Source: Bryum argenteum
Taxonomy: Eukaryota > Streptophyta > Bryopsida > Bryales > Bryaceae
Assembly: GCA_037043015.1 (NCBI GenBank)
Contig: CM073321.1
Span: 34,574,101 to 34,638,100 of the forward strand
Reading direction: 5' to 3'
DNA: 64,000 nt
Under the pieces are notes generated by a model. The model saw only the letters and a list, made by a program, of their open reading frames with translations, was not told where the DNA came from and searched no databases. The position numbers and the translations under genes are program-made. Positions within the stretch are counted from its first letter, which is position 1; every line of letters starts with the position of its first letter. This document shows positions 52,834 through 64,000 of the stretch, piece by piece.

Positions 52834-53695
52834 ATGGCAAACTCTCCCACCTATACCTCACAATTTCTTAGCGTACTTCAAGGCCAAGTTCCACTAGATT
52901 TTGGTTTTCAATCTTTCTCCTAGTGCCGTTTCCACACCTCCAAAGGTTCCTCGCCGCGAATGGAATGTTGATTCTACGGCTTGTTTGTTAGAATTGTACG
53001 AGGAGAGATATATTGCTAACAATAGGAATCCGATGGGCAGGGAAAAATTCATAGAAATTGCTGATATTTTGAATGTTTCTCACCCCATACATCCTGCTCG
53101 TACTCGTGATCAATGCAAGGCTAAGATGGAGAAGCTCAAAAAGAAGTTGAAGTCGGAGAACAAAGAGATGGGGCAGACGGGAGCGGCAACATCCAGTTGG
53201 GAATATTACGAAAAGATGCAAGCGATGTTTGGAAGCACCGCAAAGATGAGCGGTTTACCTGGAGGCATGGACAATGGCGCTTCTGCATCAAATTCGCGAG
53301 ACTCACTTCAACGACCGGTCCACATTAACCTTGAGGAGGATATTCCAACCCCTCAGTCTCCGACCCTACAGCCTCCGTCCCCTCGCAGTGCAGCTTGTTC
53401 TCGACTTGGCGTTTCTGGCAAGCCAAATGCCAAGCGCCGGAAGGTAACAGGAGATTCTGTACATGCAGCAAAATTAGCTGCTGAGTTTGCAAGATCTAAC
53501 GAGGTGGAGTGTACTAGGCAGGAGGCGCAGATTGCAGCTCAAGAGCGAGCGGACCGCCTTGTAGAGAGGATGTTGGACATGGAAGAGCGTCGTTCGCGAG
53601 AAGCCATGGCCTCCGAGGAGCGCCAAACAGAGAGGATTGTAAGCGGGCAGATTGAGATGGTTAAGCTTTTAGCTAGTATTTTACAGGCGAATTAA
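52834..53695 (+). pseudogene. Harbinger Myb/SANT-like (trihelix) DNA-binding protein
   Basis: ATG 52834 starts MANSPTYTSQFLSVLQGQVP and runs to TAG 52921. The main frame, one base off, is open from 52901 to 53695, so a single-base indel just before the TAG is likely. The domain starts VPRREWNVDSTACLLELYEE and continues RTRDQCKAKMEKLKKKLKSE, with the W-K-W spacing of Myb_DNA-bind_4. A Pro/Ser linker and a C-terminal coil (RADRLVERMLDMEERRSREA) follow. In this superfamily the protein helps import the transposase and bind the element ends. Confidence 0.75.
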
Positions 53696-53860
53696 GGAGA
53701 TCGCACTTAGTTACTATTACGTATGTTTTTATATCATATGTACATGTTCTATTTATACTTCCTAATTATTTATATCAATATATAGTATAGGAGTTTAGAT
53801 ATATATTACGTGAGGTATTATATGTTTGGTTTATAACGGACATATTATATTGTGTTTTTT

Positions 53861-53935
53861 ATATTATATATATATATTTTTTTTTATTATATTATATTAT
53901 ATTATATTATATTATATTATATTATACTTTTGATG
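53861..53935. repeat. TA and ATTAT microsatellites
   Basis: A TATATATATAT run is followed by about nine ATTAT units (53887-53931). The whole 53.7-54.3 kb interval is AT-rich and non-coding; a second TA run lies at 54298-54313. Confidence 0.9.
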
Positions 53936-54324
53936 TCATATTATTTATTTTTAAAGTTAATTTTACTTTATTACAAACCAAAATAAATTCTAAAATAGTA
54001 GAATAATAATTGGTAATATTTTGTTGCATATTATTATCTACGATATATGTTTATTTTCAAAGAACCTTAATTCACATATAGTTTTGAGTCTTAATAATTT
54101 TTGTATTTATTTTCATAAATATAATTTGAACTCCAATAACGTTTCAATACATTTAAAACACTAATAAGTTATAGTAATTTTTTTTTATGGAATTAGAAGT
54201 TTCATTGTACATTTTGGAAATTGTTTCATAAATTTACGTAAAATCAAATACAATAGCTATGTGAGTATAATAATAACGAATAAAAAACATAAACCGTATA
54301 TATATATATATAGGTACATGACTA

Positions 54325-55692
54325 TCATTCATTCCGTGGATGTCTGGCTAACCACGATGCAAATATAGCCTCTCTAACACGCTCTCGAGCAATCCTACCT
54401 GCATCATTGTCAAGTGGATGCTCGTACCCTGGAATCTGAGCATACTGTCTCTCTCCTATATCATACTCAGCTGGTTCGGGCATACCCTGCAACTGACAGA
54501 AGTTGTGCAATGCACAACAAGCTAAAATATACGATCCGGCTCTGTTCACCATAGGGGTGAACGATCTCAGAATTCTCCAACGGTTCTTTAGAGAACCAAA
54601 ACTGTTCTCTATCAGAACCCTTGCTACATTCATCGCAAAATCAAACATGTTCCGATCTACAGCCAACTAACTCCTCATCTTAAAATTCTTTAGTAAATAG
54701 GGACGAAGAGGGTAAGCTGAATCACCTAATAGGAAAGGTGAAACCTCCACTCCACCAATATCGAGCACAGGCTCCCTCAAAATCGTACCGGCCATCAACT
54801 TCACACCGAGAGAAGAATCTCGAAATGCAGCTGCATCATGCGCTCCACCAGGCTGATCACAGTACACATCCCAGAATAGCTTGTCAGCATCACAAACACC
54901 GTGCACAAGCACACAAAAGAACCTCTTCCGGTTAAAGAAGTCTCCCGGCGCTAGCGTAAGAGTAAGAAGACGTTTAGTGGCTAGAGGTACGTGGGTCCCA
55001 TCTATAACCCCACAAATCTGAGAAATGCCTGTCATAGCCTCAAACTCAGCGATAGTAGCAGCTAACCGAGCACCAGTTGGTATCTGAACGAAATGACCAT
55101 ATAACATGTCCTTTTGAGAAAGAATGTTACAAACTATGACCGTGTACTTGCGGATAGTAGACGCTCCTACGTTGTATAGATCAACCATGAGCTCCGGCCT
55201 TACTCTGTGTGCCAATCGATACAAAACTAACTTCAGAATCGTGCCTGGAGAGAGAGGTATATTATGAATATTCTGAATATGAGAGAGAGATCTAACAAAA
55301 TACGGCGAGAACTGCAAGAAAGGGGTAATCAAGGCAACTAAGTGCTCAAAAGCGACAAATGTCATCCTATATGACTATAAGTATTGCCTATCTAAGAATT
55401 CGGGTGAGGTAAACCAGACATCTCTTTCAATAACATCAGAATGAATATTCTGTCACGGAATCTTCCACCACATCCTCTCAGAATCATCTACCTCTCTAGG
55501 AAGTAACATAGACAAAAGCGGTAAACTCTAGTGCAAAATAGAACGGCCATCGGATAAACAAACTGGTCTGTGCAGAAGACAAGACCTAAAAGATCTAAAA
55601 TGCCTCGTGGCTCTACCCGGTCTAGGAACGGGGAAGAAAACGGATAATATGAGCCAAACGCCAAGAATCTGCGCTATCGTAAAGTCCGCCAT
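54325..55692 (-). pseudogene. PIF/Harbinger DDE transposase
   Basis: From ATG 55692 (MADFTIAQILGVWLILSVFF) one frame runs to 54325, about 455 codons, with four in-frame stops and no frame shift. The stops lie near 55529, 55457, 55376 and 54653. Catalytic residues are readable: Asp in QICGVIDGTHVPL, Asp in GGAHDAAAFRDSS, and Glu in VLIENSFGSLKNRW after the last stop. All four stops could come from single C-to-T or G-to-A changes, the pattern expected from deamination of methylated cytosine. The family cuts and pastes DNA; this copy cannot. Confidence 0.85.
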
Positions 55693-55769
55693 TGAAACAT
55701 ACACAAAACGCAAGAAAAAAAAAGAGAGCTCTAAAACACGAAGAATGCCACTTAAACGCAAATGCACAA

Positions 55770-56327
55770 AGAATCTTTTAAGCTTAAATAAATTTCAACC
55801 TTAAATGAGATGATAAGGTTATCCACCTTATCCAATTGCCATGTGGCAAATTAATAAAACAAAATAAGAAAAAAAATCTTTAAAAATTCAACCTAACTTA
55901 ATTAAATAATATACAAAGGTGCTTCTTTTAGTTAGTTTTATTTTTTAGGTAAAGATATAAAGTTATAAAGTTATAAAGTTAGTATCTTAATTAATGAAAA
56001 GTTATCAAAAAAAATCTAAATAGCATCTAAATTAATTAGGGGTAAGAGGGGGGGGGCTAGGAATACAGTGGGAGGGTAGAGGGCTGGGAGAGCAAAGGGG
56101 GGGGGGGGGAAATCATGGAGGGGCGGGGTTAACCATGGGAGGGATGGGGTAATTGGGGGGGGGCTGGGCTGAGGGCGAGGAGGGGGGTTGGCTGCCCTGC
56201 AGCCAGCTGCCGGCCCTTGCCGCAGCAGCTGCCGCTAGAGCCCCTCCCAAAATTAGGAGGCCTGGCCCAGGCCCAGGCTGAGGAAAAATTGTCCATGTGC
56301 GATGGCCATGAGAGAGATGAAGGTCAC
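55770..56327. other. AT-rich then G-rich spacer
   Basis: No gene is recognised. Three GTTATAAA words lie near 55950-55980. From 56048 to 56180 there are long G-runs (up to about 13 G), candidates for G-quadruplex DNA. Confidence 0.5.
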
Positions 56328-56440
56328 CAGTGATCACCAGTCAACCTTTGGTAGGTAACAAGTGATCACCAGTCAACCTTTGGTATGTAACAAGTGATCA
56401 CCAGTCAACCTTTGGTAGGTAACAAGTGATCATCGGTCAC
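56328..56440 (+). repeat. 32-bp tandem repeat
   Basis: TGATCACCAGTCAACCTTTG followed by GTAGGTAACAAG starts at 56331, 56363 and 56395, with a diverged fourth start at 56427. Confidence 0.95.
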
Positions 56441-56729
56441 CAGTCTGCGCAGTTAATGGATAGGGATTGTGCCGCGGGGTGGAGGCTGTAATGATTGCCA
56501 AGGTTTGTGGCAATAGGGGGGGCACTAATGATTACCCTGAACCCCATCCAGTAACCACTAGAGTCCAAATGCAATAAATGGAATAAGCTACTTATACTAA
56601 AAAGTACCACTCACATTTCCTCACAATAAACCTTTCACTTTCACTACGTAGAGAGTACTCCCAGACCCATCCAAGATCCACGCTATCCTTGACTTGACCC
56701 CACCCACGAATGAAAAGGGTGTCTAAAGG

Positions 56730-58970
56730 CTGCTTGGCATTTCACATTTCAATAGAATTTACATCGAGAAGCTTGCTCATCTGACGGCACCAATAGCTGC
56801 CTTGAATCATGCAGGGTACTCTTACCCAAGAGATTAGGCACCGGCAGCGCTGATAGCTTTCGATAAAATGAAACAGGCTTATTCTGAAGCCCCGATACTA
56901 CTTGCACCAAATTGGGCCAAGCCATTCGACGTCTACATAGATGCCTCCAAAATTGCAATGGGAGTTATGTTAGCGCAGAACGTCAACATTAAATATGATC
57001 AACCGGCAGCTTACGCTAGCAAGTTGCTAAACCAAGCTGAAAGCAACTACTCAACCACGGAACGAAAAGCACTAGCTATGGTCTACGCAGTCAAGAAATT
57101 TCGACATTACTTGCTAGGAAACAAATTTCGATTCATAGTTGACCACCATAGCTTGTCTATTTAGTAAACCAACCTTTGATTACCGGACGAGTTGCTCGGT
57201 GGATCATGATCCTCATGAAATATGATTGCAAGGTAGTTTTTGTATCCGGAAAACGACACATAGTAGCAGATTACCTCTTCAGGGACACCAATACCACCGA
57301 AGAGGGCATAGACGACTCCTTTAATGAACCATATATCAAAGGTGCCTCGCTGAAAGCCAGCATTGCCACCACGAAAGCCCAAAAAGATTGGAGACAGGAT
57401 ATCATGGCTTACTTGGATCAAGGCATAGTTCCAGAAGGACTACCAGGCACACAAAAAATCAACTTCCTGCGTACCACGTTGCCATACACCGTAGTTGACA
57501 ATAAACTGTACCGCAAAGGTGCCGATCTTGAGATCAGACTCTGTATGCCCACCGAGGAGCAATAACAGATCGTTAGTAGTTTCCACGCTGGCCCCGCACG
57601 CGGACACCAAAGACCGGATACTACAGTTAAGAAAATACTTGGTGCTAAATATTGGTGGCCTACGGTCCACAAAGATGTACTGACATATATCAAAAATTGT
57701 CACGTTTGTCAGACTGCAACCACCAATTTCCAACATCAAGGAAAGGTGCCACTCAAATCTACAGCGCCATTAGAACCATTTCAGCAATGGGGACTAGACT
57801 TCGTGGGACCAATGAAACCGGCAACGAAACAAGCATACAAATACATTCTGGTGGCCACGGATTACACCACCAAGTGGGTAGAGGCAAAGCCGTTAGGCAA
57901 CAATACTACCATGGTCACAGCCACATTCCTCTAAGAGAACATCATTACTCGCTTTGGATGTCCCTTGGAGATCATCTCAGATCAAGGCAAGCATTTTGTC
58001 AATGCAGTCATTGAGGATCTCATGGATAACCATCTCATCAAGCACATGGCAAGTACAGTATATTATCTCTAAGAGAATAGACAAGCGGAATCCGCGAACA
58101 AAAACCATTCTAAACATGTTGCGCAAGTTTGTGATTGCTAACCAAGTAGATTGGGATGATTGCTTGCTCGCAGCCTTGTGGGCCTACAGGGTGGCCACTA
58201 AAGCAGCCACCCAGTACAGCCCCTTCAAACTAGTTTATGGAACGCAACCGTTGTTACCGACAGAATACATTGTGCCCACATTTAAATCCATACAGCCACG
58301 AGACTATCAACCTCATCGCATTTTAGTAGCCCGCATGGAAGATCTGCACAGGCTCGAAGAATTCCATGGAGACGCAAAGCTAAATATCTTACGAAGACAG
58401 GAGCCTAGTGCAAAATATTTCCAAGGCTCTAAACCCCCTCGAGTATTCCAAAAGCGTGATCAAGTATTCTGGTGTCCAAGAGATCCAAAAATTCGGAATT
58501 CCAAATTATGAACAATTTGGCATGGACCTTACAGGATGCAATTAGTTTTACCAAACAACACGGTTTTCTTGGTAAGCAACAACAACTACGATGTCCAGGC
58601 AACTATTGTCAACGCGGCAAAACTCAAGCAATATCATTCCAACACTCCCAACCAACATTCAACTGTTAGCTTGAGACAGCTAAAAATCCTCCTATCCACG
58701 GAGGCACAGGAACAAACATCTTCGCAAAACACCACCAACTCCACGGATAACACGGATACCACAGAAGCAAGCCTCCCCCTGATATATCTGAGTCACATCC
58801 AAGTAGCCTATAACAACGGCCGAAGCAACCGGCACAGCCATCATCACCATGGGCATAAAGACATCATGGTGAATGATGAAGACTTCCTCGAGTTACCCCC
58901 GCTAGCCATGATATGTACTCGAAGGCCTATCATAGCCGCCGAAATAACCCTTGGCCGATGTTACTGACAG
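56730..58970 (+). mobile_element. pol: Ty3-type retrotransposon pol remnant, broken
   Basis: Readable parts in order are: the tail of reverse transcriptase just before 56.87 kb; RNase H at about 56.87-57.16 kb (FDVYIDASKIAMGVMLAQ, TTERKALAMVYAVKKFRHYL); the integrase zinc-binding region with an HxxC-type segment (57.5-57.7 kb); the integrase core ([37 protein letters not shown]); and the downstream GPY-like region (58.2-58.6 kb). The order RNase H then integrase places it in Ty3 rather than Ty1. It is truncated on the left and has at least five breaks. No LTR pair was found. It is a fossil, unrelated in position to the gag at 7-8.9 kb. Confidence 0.8.
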
Positions 58971-61190
58971 TCATAAGGACCACTCCGCCGACCTCAAACC
59001 CTAGGGCCGCGGATACCAAGGAGTACTTCAGGCCAGCACGGCCTCACTGCCCTCACTTACGCCATCATACGCTACCGCACTCCCTCACTCCTCGCTCTCA
59101 CTCACTGCGTTGCTTCTACTCTCTGTCTCTCTCTTCGAGTCTTTATTCTCGTCTCACACTCTCACTCTGAGTCACTCCACGGTTTCCATGGCTTCCCGGA
59201 GTCTTACACCTCAAAAGAAGCCGGACCAGCCCTTTTACATGTCGAAACAGGTTCTCGACTGCCGCACCAAGGTTGACGGAGTTTGGACGCAGAACAGAGG
59301 GCTACACCGCTTTTGGGAGGATGAAGACCTAGAAGCTCAACATCGACCACTGCAGACAATTCGTGGATACCTGGCGCGTCAAAGCTGCGGAGGACATTAC
59401 CCCACCACCACCGTTGATGGAGTCCAAGTGCGATTCTCAGCGGCGTACCTGTACCACCAATATGGGTGGGACGACACCGGTATCACGAAGTGGACGGAGA
59501 CCTGAAGTTATCCGAAACCTGATAATGCGCAGAGGCTACCGATATTGGAGCAGAAGAGCAAGCACGGCTACGATGTCTTCGCAGCCCAAGCACAGCTGAA
59601 GGAGCCGTGGTTTGTTTGTATCCGCGGCATCCTCAGCCAAATTTACTTCCGGTGCAATTGTAACAACATACTGCCCGCGCACTTAGAATTGTTGCTACTG
59701 GCGGATGCAGGAGCCAAGATTAACTAGGGCATGCTTCTCAAAGATCACCTGCCTGTGGAATTGCAAAACCACCACCGGTATTACGACTACGCAAGCCCCC
59801 TTGGCCCGTTCTTGTTGACCAATATCATACGATACCTGCGGTACTAGAAGGAGCACAGCAAATTGCCACCCATGGCAAACTTCGTGGAGATCCAGCGACG
59901 AAAAACACCGTCCCCCATGAAGCGTGTCAGAGACGCCGTGGCACCAAGTTCCAGCAAGAGAGCACGCACTTAGTACGAGGTTGTCTCCGGCTACACCGAG
60001 CACTCACTGGCGGACCAATTGGACAACCAAGCGACAGCTATGGTGGCATGCGTCCAGAAGGTGGTGCATTAGCTGCAGTCTACGGAGGCCCAGCAACGGC
60101 AGCTACACGAAGACAATGAACCGTGCGTAAAAGCCACGCAAGACCTGTACACACAGCTGTGCAAAAAGGAAGAAGAATTAGGTCAGGCGAATTAAAATGT
60201 GGAAGAAGCAAACCGCGCCGCCCAAGTAAGCTTGCGGCAAGTTGAATCCATATATAGGCCTTGTCATCACAGCTTCACGAGGTCACCAAGGAGAGGGACA
60301 ATGCGAGGGAGCAGATAACGTCCCTACAGACTCAGAATAAGGAACACCGTCAGCAATGCCGGAGTTTGATCGACACCAATCCAACTAACCCAGAAGCACA
60401 AAGTCTGGAGATGCGTCGCCAAGTCGTAGCTACCAAGGCAGAAAATTTTGAAGCCAACAAACAGGCTTGGGTCCACGATGCCGCAGCTGTCTTGGAAGAA
60501 ATCTTGTTCAATGCTATCCGACAACAACCCCGGCAGACAAATGAGATCGCAGTCGACTTGGTGGCAGCCTGCATCAAACAAGCGCTCACAATTGAATGCA
60601 GACTATGACCTAGAATGGCGCGAGTCCAGCCATGACGACACAAACCTTCCCACGGACGCCACGGTCGCCAATTGCGAGCAACCACCGGTGCAGGTCACAA
60701 GAACGCAACAGTTCTCTGACGTGGTCACCGTGGATGGAGCAACAAAAGGCGCCAAGGAGGACCAACAGGGGTATCAAAGTATGGCCATGACAGAAGAACA
60801 AATGGAAGAGCAAGTGCACATACCAGAACACCTGACCGATGCCGAGCAGACGCCACAACCGTCACCGAGGGCAGCAGAAGAAAGGGACCAGTCGCCAACT
60901 CGCCCGCCATCATCCTCCACGATATCCACCGCGTAGCCATCAACCACGTGATGTCGATGAAGAGTATCTACATGCGCACGATGAAGTACAACAGTACTTT
61001 ACCAACCACCCCCATCTGGCACAAAGTTTCATGGATCCGACTGCAAGTGATGTCCAATGCCTCGGGTGCAATAAAATGTTGGGCAAAACAGTCCATGATG
61101 TCCATGAACATGCCAATACGGTCCGGAATCAACCGTTACTATACAAGGGAATTGCCGCGGCTATCCGATCGTTGTACAATGACTAGCCTC
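58971..61190 (+). other. Unrecognised coding remnant downstream of the Ty3-type pol
   Basis: A pyrimidine-rich leader (59.05-59.18 kb) precedes protein-like sequence starting MASRSLTPQKKPDQPFYMSK. Later pieces include a coiled coil at about 60.26-60.6 kb (VTKERDNAREQITSLQTQN) and a Cys/His segment near 61.05 kb (VQCLGCNKMLGKTVHDVHEH) that resembles a C2H2-type finger. It may be an extra coding region of the Ty3-type element or a separate captured gene. It is broken in several places and treated as a fossil. Confidence 0.4.
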
Positions 61191-62744
61191 CACCAAGACG
61201 ACAACAAAAGCTGCCACGGGAACAGATTCGTCTCGACAGGAGGCCTGCCGAACGACGCTCCAAGCGTTGACAAACCCGGGGACGAATTGCGCTCTTACAG
61301 AGAGGGCAAAATGTTTCCCGACCGACATCACAGGGCAACCACGGCAACCAAGGCGGGAACAATAGCGACAACAGGGCAACAATAGCGGCAACAGGGCAGC
61401 ACACTTGACGGATGTATAGCCACCGAACAGGGCACCATGGCGACCGAGGCAAAGGCGGTAGCTGCTCACCGAGAACACCACGGCATTGCAGATAAGGGCA
61501 CCACCCGATTTCTAGCACCTCCATGGTGCACCGTAACATATAAAGCAGTAGAAAATAGGAGAGAAGGCACTCGCAGTAGTCACCGTAGAAGTATACGTTC
61601 GGATTAGCCATATACTTGAATGTACTATGATTCCATGGTACGAATGCAAAGGCCACGAGCCAAACTCGCTCTCTCCCATTACATTGTCCTTCCCGCTCTC
61701 TATTCTCACTCTCCGTGTCTGATTGCTGTGATTGCTTGGATAACCATAGCTAAAAACCTAACTCCTTTTCCCCGATATCTCGACTCGCAAGGTCTCCACA
61801 GTATCTGAATAACCATAGCTAGATACTCCGGACCTGTGTACCTTGCCTCGGCAACCTCGAAGTGTCTCGAATTGCCAAAGACTTCTTCCTATATCGCCTT
61901 CATACAGTACGATTGGTCCCGACTCTACTTCCTCGATATCCTTGTTCACCCCAAGACTCTATAGAAAGAAAAATGGGACTCCCCCTTCTCGACTCCAACG
62001 ACTCCATAGTATTCCACCTCTGTTCACTTTGAGAATTGAGGCTCACTCAGTTATTTCCATTCCTTTTATCATACAGAACCGCCTCCCCCCATTCTGGATG
62101 AACTCGTAAAGTATTCCATCCATGCTAACCCATGTTAACAGCCGTATAATAGAAGGTGAATACGTTCCATACTAGCAAGAGGAGAGGATTTGTTAGTGTG
62201 TGTAGAACGAGGAAGATCCGAGCATGAGAGTTTTGAATTGCTTGTTTGTCTCTCTATGAGTTATAAGGGAGGGACTTCAAAAAGAGAAAAGTAAAGTGCG
62301 AGAGAGACAGCTGGTGAAACTTAGATCACCCATATCATCCGGTAGAGAGTGAAGTAATTCCGCACTCTGCAAAAGAAAAGGAAGGATCCCTCCGACGATC
62401 TACGAAGGTAAAACTAAATCATTTGTGAACTAACATAGTAAAGTCTATTTGGTTACGGTTACGGCCCTTTTGTGGAAAAACCGGATCAGGAGTTGTCCAG
62501 AATACTGTGGGTTGGGGTCTGTGACAACCGGATTAGTTTAAGACAAGGGTGGCTTAAGAGGTTGACCGGGTAAAGAATAGGTTATAAGAGTCCTAAGTAA
62601 ACCGGTCGTTGTAGCGGTGATCTGGTGTCCTCAACCGGAAGAGACCTGCATTTCACAAAATCTCCGAGGAATGTTATCTGGAAGGTGGTCCCTTTTGCTA
62701 TGTATTATCATGAAAATGGGGTATTTTTGGGCCTACTATGTTTG
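61191..62744. other. Unassigned region
   Basis: No gene is recognised. GGCAACA/GGGCAACC words cluster at 61330-61400. A pyrimidine-rich stretch at 61660-61720 resembles the leader at 59.1 kb. Confidence 0.35.
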
Positions 62745-63029
62745 GTAACTCACGACATCATGGAGGAGCTCTTTCTATGCGGCCCAATTCAAAGCCACTA
62801 GATATATCTAATGAAGCGACACATGAAGGATTATGAACCTTTGTATGCTAGGCGAGAGGGTTGCATGGCCGAGGCATATTCTATGGAAGAAACACTTGGA
62901 TTTTGCTCAAAGTATATTGAACATTATCGCGCTACATCCCGAAGAGTGTGGGATGCAAATGAAGAGCAGATAGTGCACGATGAAATGGTGGAGGGCAATG
63001 GAATAAGGCGAGTGATGTCCTTCTCGTAA
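62745..63029 (+). pseudogene. CACTA transposase DUF4218-like fragment
   Basis: LVTHDIMEELFLCGPIQSH, then MKRHMKDYEPLYARREGCMA, then YSMEETLGFCSKYIEHY and TSRRVWD follow the pattern of the DUF4218 region of plant CACTA (En/Spm) transposases (GP...R.MK..K.Y...R..GCMAE.Y...E.L.FC..Y). An in-frame stop interrupts it near 62803. It is a decayed DNA transposon. Confidence 0.7.
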
Positions 63030-63529
63030 CTGAATTGACAACTTTGTAGTGACAAACACTGCTACACTTCAGCACTACAGAAGGTGCCAAGTCATATCTT
63101 ATATGCGCACTTGAATTTTCAACGTATATGTTAACGACTGTAAACGTGGGTTAATGTGCCAAAACATTAGTTAATATGTGTGTTATTGAAATCTATGTAA
63201 AAATAGGTTATGATGCGTCATTGTGTACATTATTTCCCTCTAGTCTTACGCAAACTCTCTTTGACTTTTGTTCATGCTTGCACACACTCGTAATGCTAAT
63301 TGTACATTGTAAGGCATACGAGGTGGAGCAGAATTTGAAGTGCACACTACGCTACCAGCAAAATTGAGTAAGACCTAGGCAAAGGAGACGTAAGCCCTTA
63401 GCCATGCCTTCACAGATGAGGGCTTTGCAACCATTTTTGGATTTGTTGAGGGTAGCCGTTGACACCGACCGTGCTACTGGCTTGAGAGGCATTGATGAAA
63501 CCACGTATGATTTGTCTAGGCCTCCCTTG

Positions 63530-63990
63530 CTTTGTACAAGTGCTTAGCGGTCAATAAAGGCTTATGGCATGCACTTCCGTTGTTGTTCAGTTGAAGCTTC
63601 AAGCAGTACCATGGACAGTGGAGTGTACGCAACTTTCACTGACGATGCGGGGGCAGAGACGGAGGATTATGTGGGTTGGATTGAAGAAATATTTGAATTA
63701 GAATACAGTCGCACGTACGTCGTAGTTCTAGTATGTTCATGAGTTAAAGGAAGAATAAGAGGTGTTGCATCAACTATGAAGCAAGATGAACATGGGTTTC
63801 TCTGTATGAATTTTGCATATCATTACAAAGTATCTTTGGGACCCTAGTTGTTTGCGTTCCCTACTCACGTACAACAAGTGTTTATTGTGGTCGACGAGGG
63901 CGCGTGGAAAGTGGTCTGTAAGGTTGAAGTTCGAGGCAGTTGTGGCAGTCGTGCCTTTGCTGAAGAACATGACAATGCGGGTGCACAAAT
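63530..63990 (+). pseudogene. CACTA transposase DUF4216-like fragment
   Basis: SIKAYGMHFRC, then GWIEEIFELEYSRTYVVVLV, DEHGFLCMNFAYHYKVSLGP and THVQQVFIVVDEGAWKVVCK follow the DUF4216 pattern found downstream of DUF4218 in the same transposases. In-frame stops occur near 63739 (a TGA where Trp is usual) and 63844. The fragment lies 500 bp beyond the DUF4218 piece in the same orientation, consistent with one CACTA element running toward the window end. Confidence 0.7.
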
Positions 63991-64000
63991 CTTTAGTCTG

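Larger units (their letters stand above)
52834..55692. mobile_element. PIF/Harbinger DNA transposon, inactive
   Basis: Two convergent genes typical of the superfamily are present: a Myb/SANT-like protein on the plus strand (52834-53695) and the DDE transposase on the minus strand (55692-54325). Between them are about 600 bp of AT-rich DNA. I could not define terminal inverted repeats or the 3-bp TTA/TAA target duplication, so the outer borders are only the outer ends of the genes. Confidence 0.85.

Noticed and set aside
52400-56180. Terminal inverted repeats of the Harbinger element based on CTCAGCCC (52.48 kb) and GGGCTGAG (56.16 kb)
   Set aside because: Only about 8 bp match, the surroundings do not pair, and no TTA/TAA duplication is visible.
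1-64000. CRISPR-like interpretation of the regularly spaced palindromes
   Set aside because: The spacers between P1 palindromes in the array are themselves repeats, there are no cas genes, and the context is a eukaryotic genome with introns.

Overview
The window is repeat-rich nuclear DNA from a eukaryote, most probably a land plant. Evidence includes GT-AG introns, a Ty3-type gag and a separate Ty3-type pol remnant, CACTA transposase remnants of the plant type, a PIF/Harbinger element with its Myb-like partner ORF, and BTB, FCP1-like and RING-H2 genes. I cannot name the species; the mix would fit a bryophyte or another early-diverging plant lineage, which is inference. No tRNA, rRNA or CRISPR array was recognised. 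Most gene-like stretches are decayed or interrupted.

Layout. 1-5.1 kb: a 51-bp satellite in which every unit carries a 27-bp near-perfect palindrome (called P1 here). 5.5-8.9 kb: an LTR-like piece and a Ty3-type gag on the minus strand. 8.99-17.62 kb: a segment bounded by 21-bp inverted repeats (19/21 identical) with GGCGACC repeat clusters close to both ends and in the middle. It holds a long interrupted minus-strand gene with a RING-H2 domain and an intact plus-strand pseudokinase, but no recognisable transposase. This is the best candidate for something undescribed. 17.9-21.5 kb: scattered P1 palindromes, a fold-back repeat, GATGTCT minisatellites and a CCACGTC block.

23.1-34.2 kb: a spliced, interrupted gene with a ParB-like GQHT motif. 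Its first intron holds a 2.5-kb solo LTR with a 5-bp target duplication, and a second related LTR (1.95 kb, target duplication AGGGA) sits inside a late exon. A second palindrome family (P2, core CGGCCG) lies in this gene's introns and continues to 39.3 kb around an FCP1-like phosphatase relic and BTB gene fragments. 41.9-43.2 kb: a coding relic with a 237-bp MITE inserted. 43.5-45.8 kb: small CACTA and unidentified relics. 45.8-50.3 kb: a GC-rich minisatellite island, then 320-360-bp repeats and 33-bp GATGTCT repeats flanking a short spliced gene. 50.4-52.0 kb: an unidentified spliced minus-strand gene. 52.8-55.7 kb: a dead PIF/Harbinger element. 56.7-61.2 kb: a broken Ty3-type pol and an unrecognised coding remnant. 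62.7-64.0 kb: a CACTA transposase remnant running off the end.

All calls rest on reading the sequence and its translations. No database search was run.
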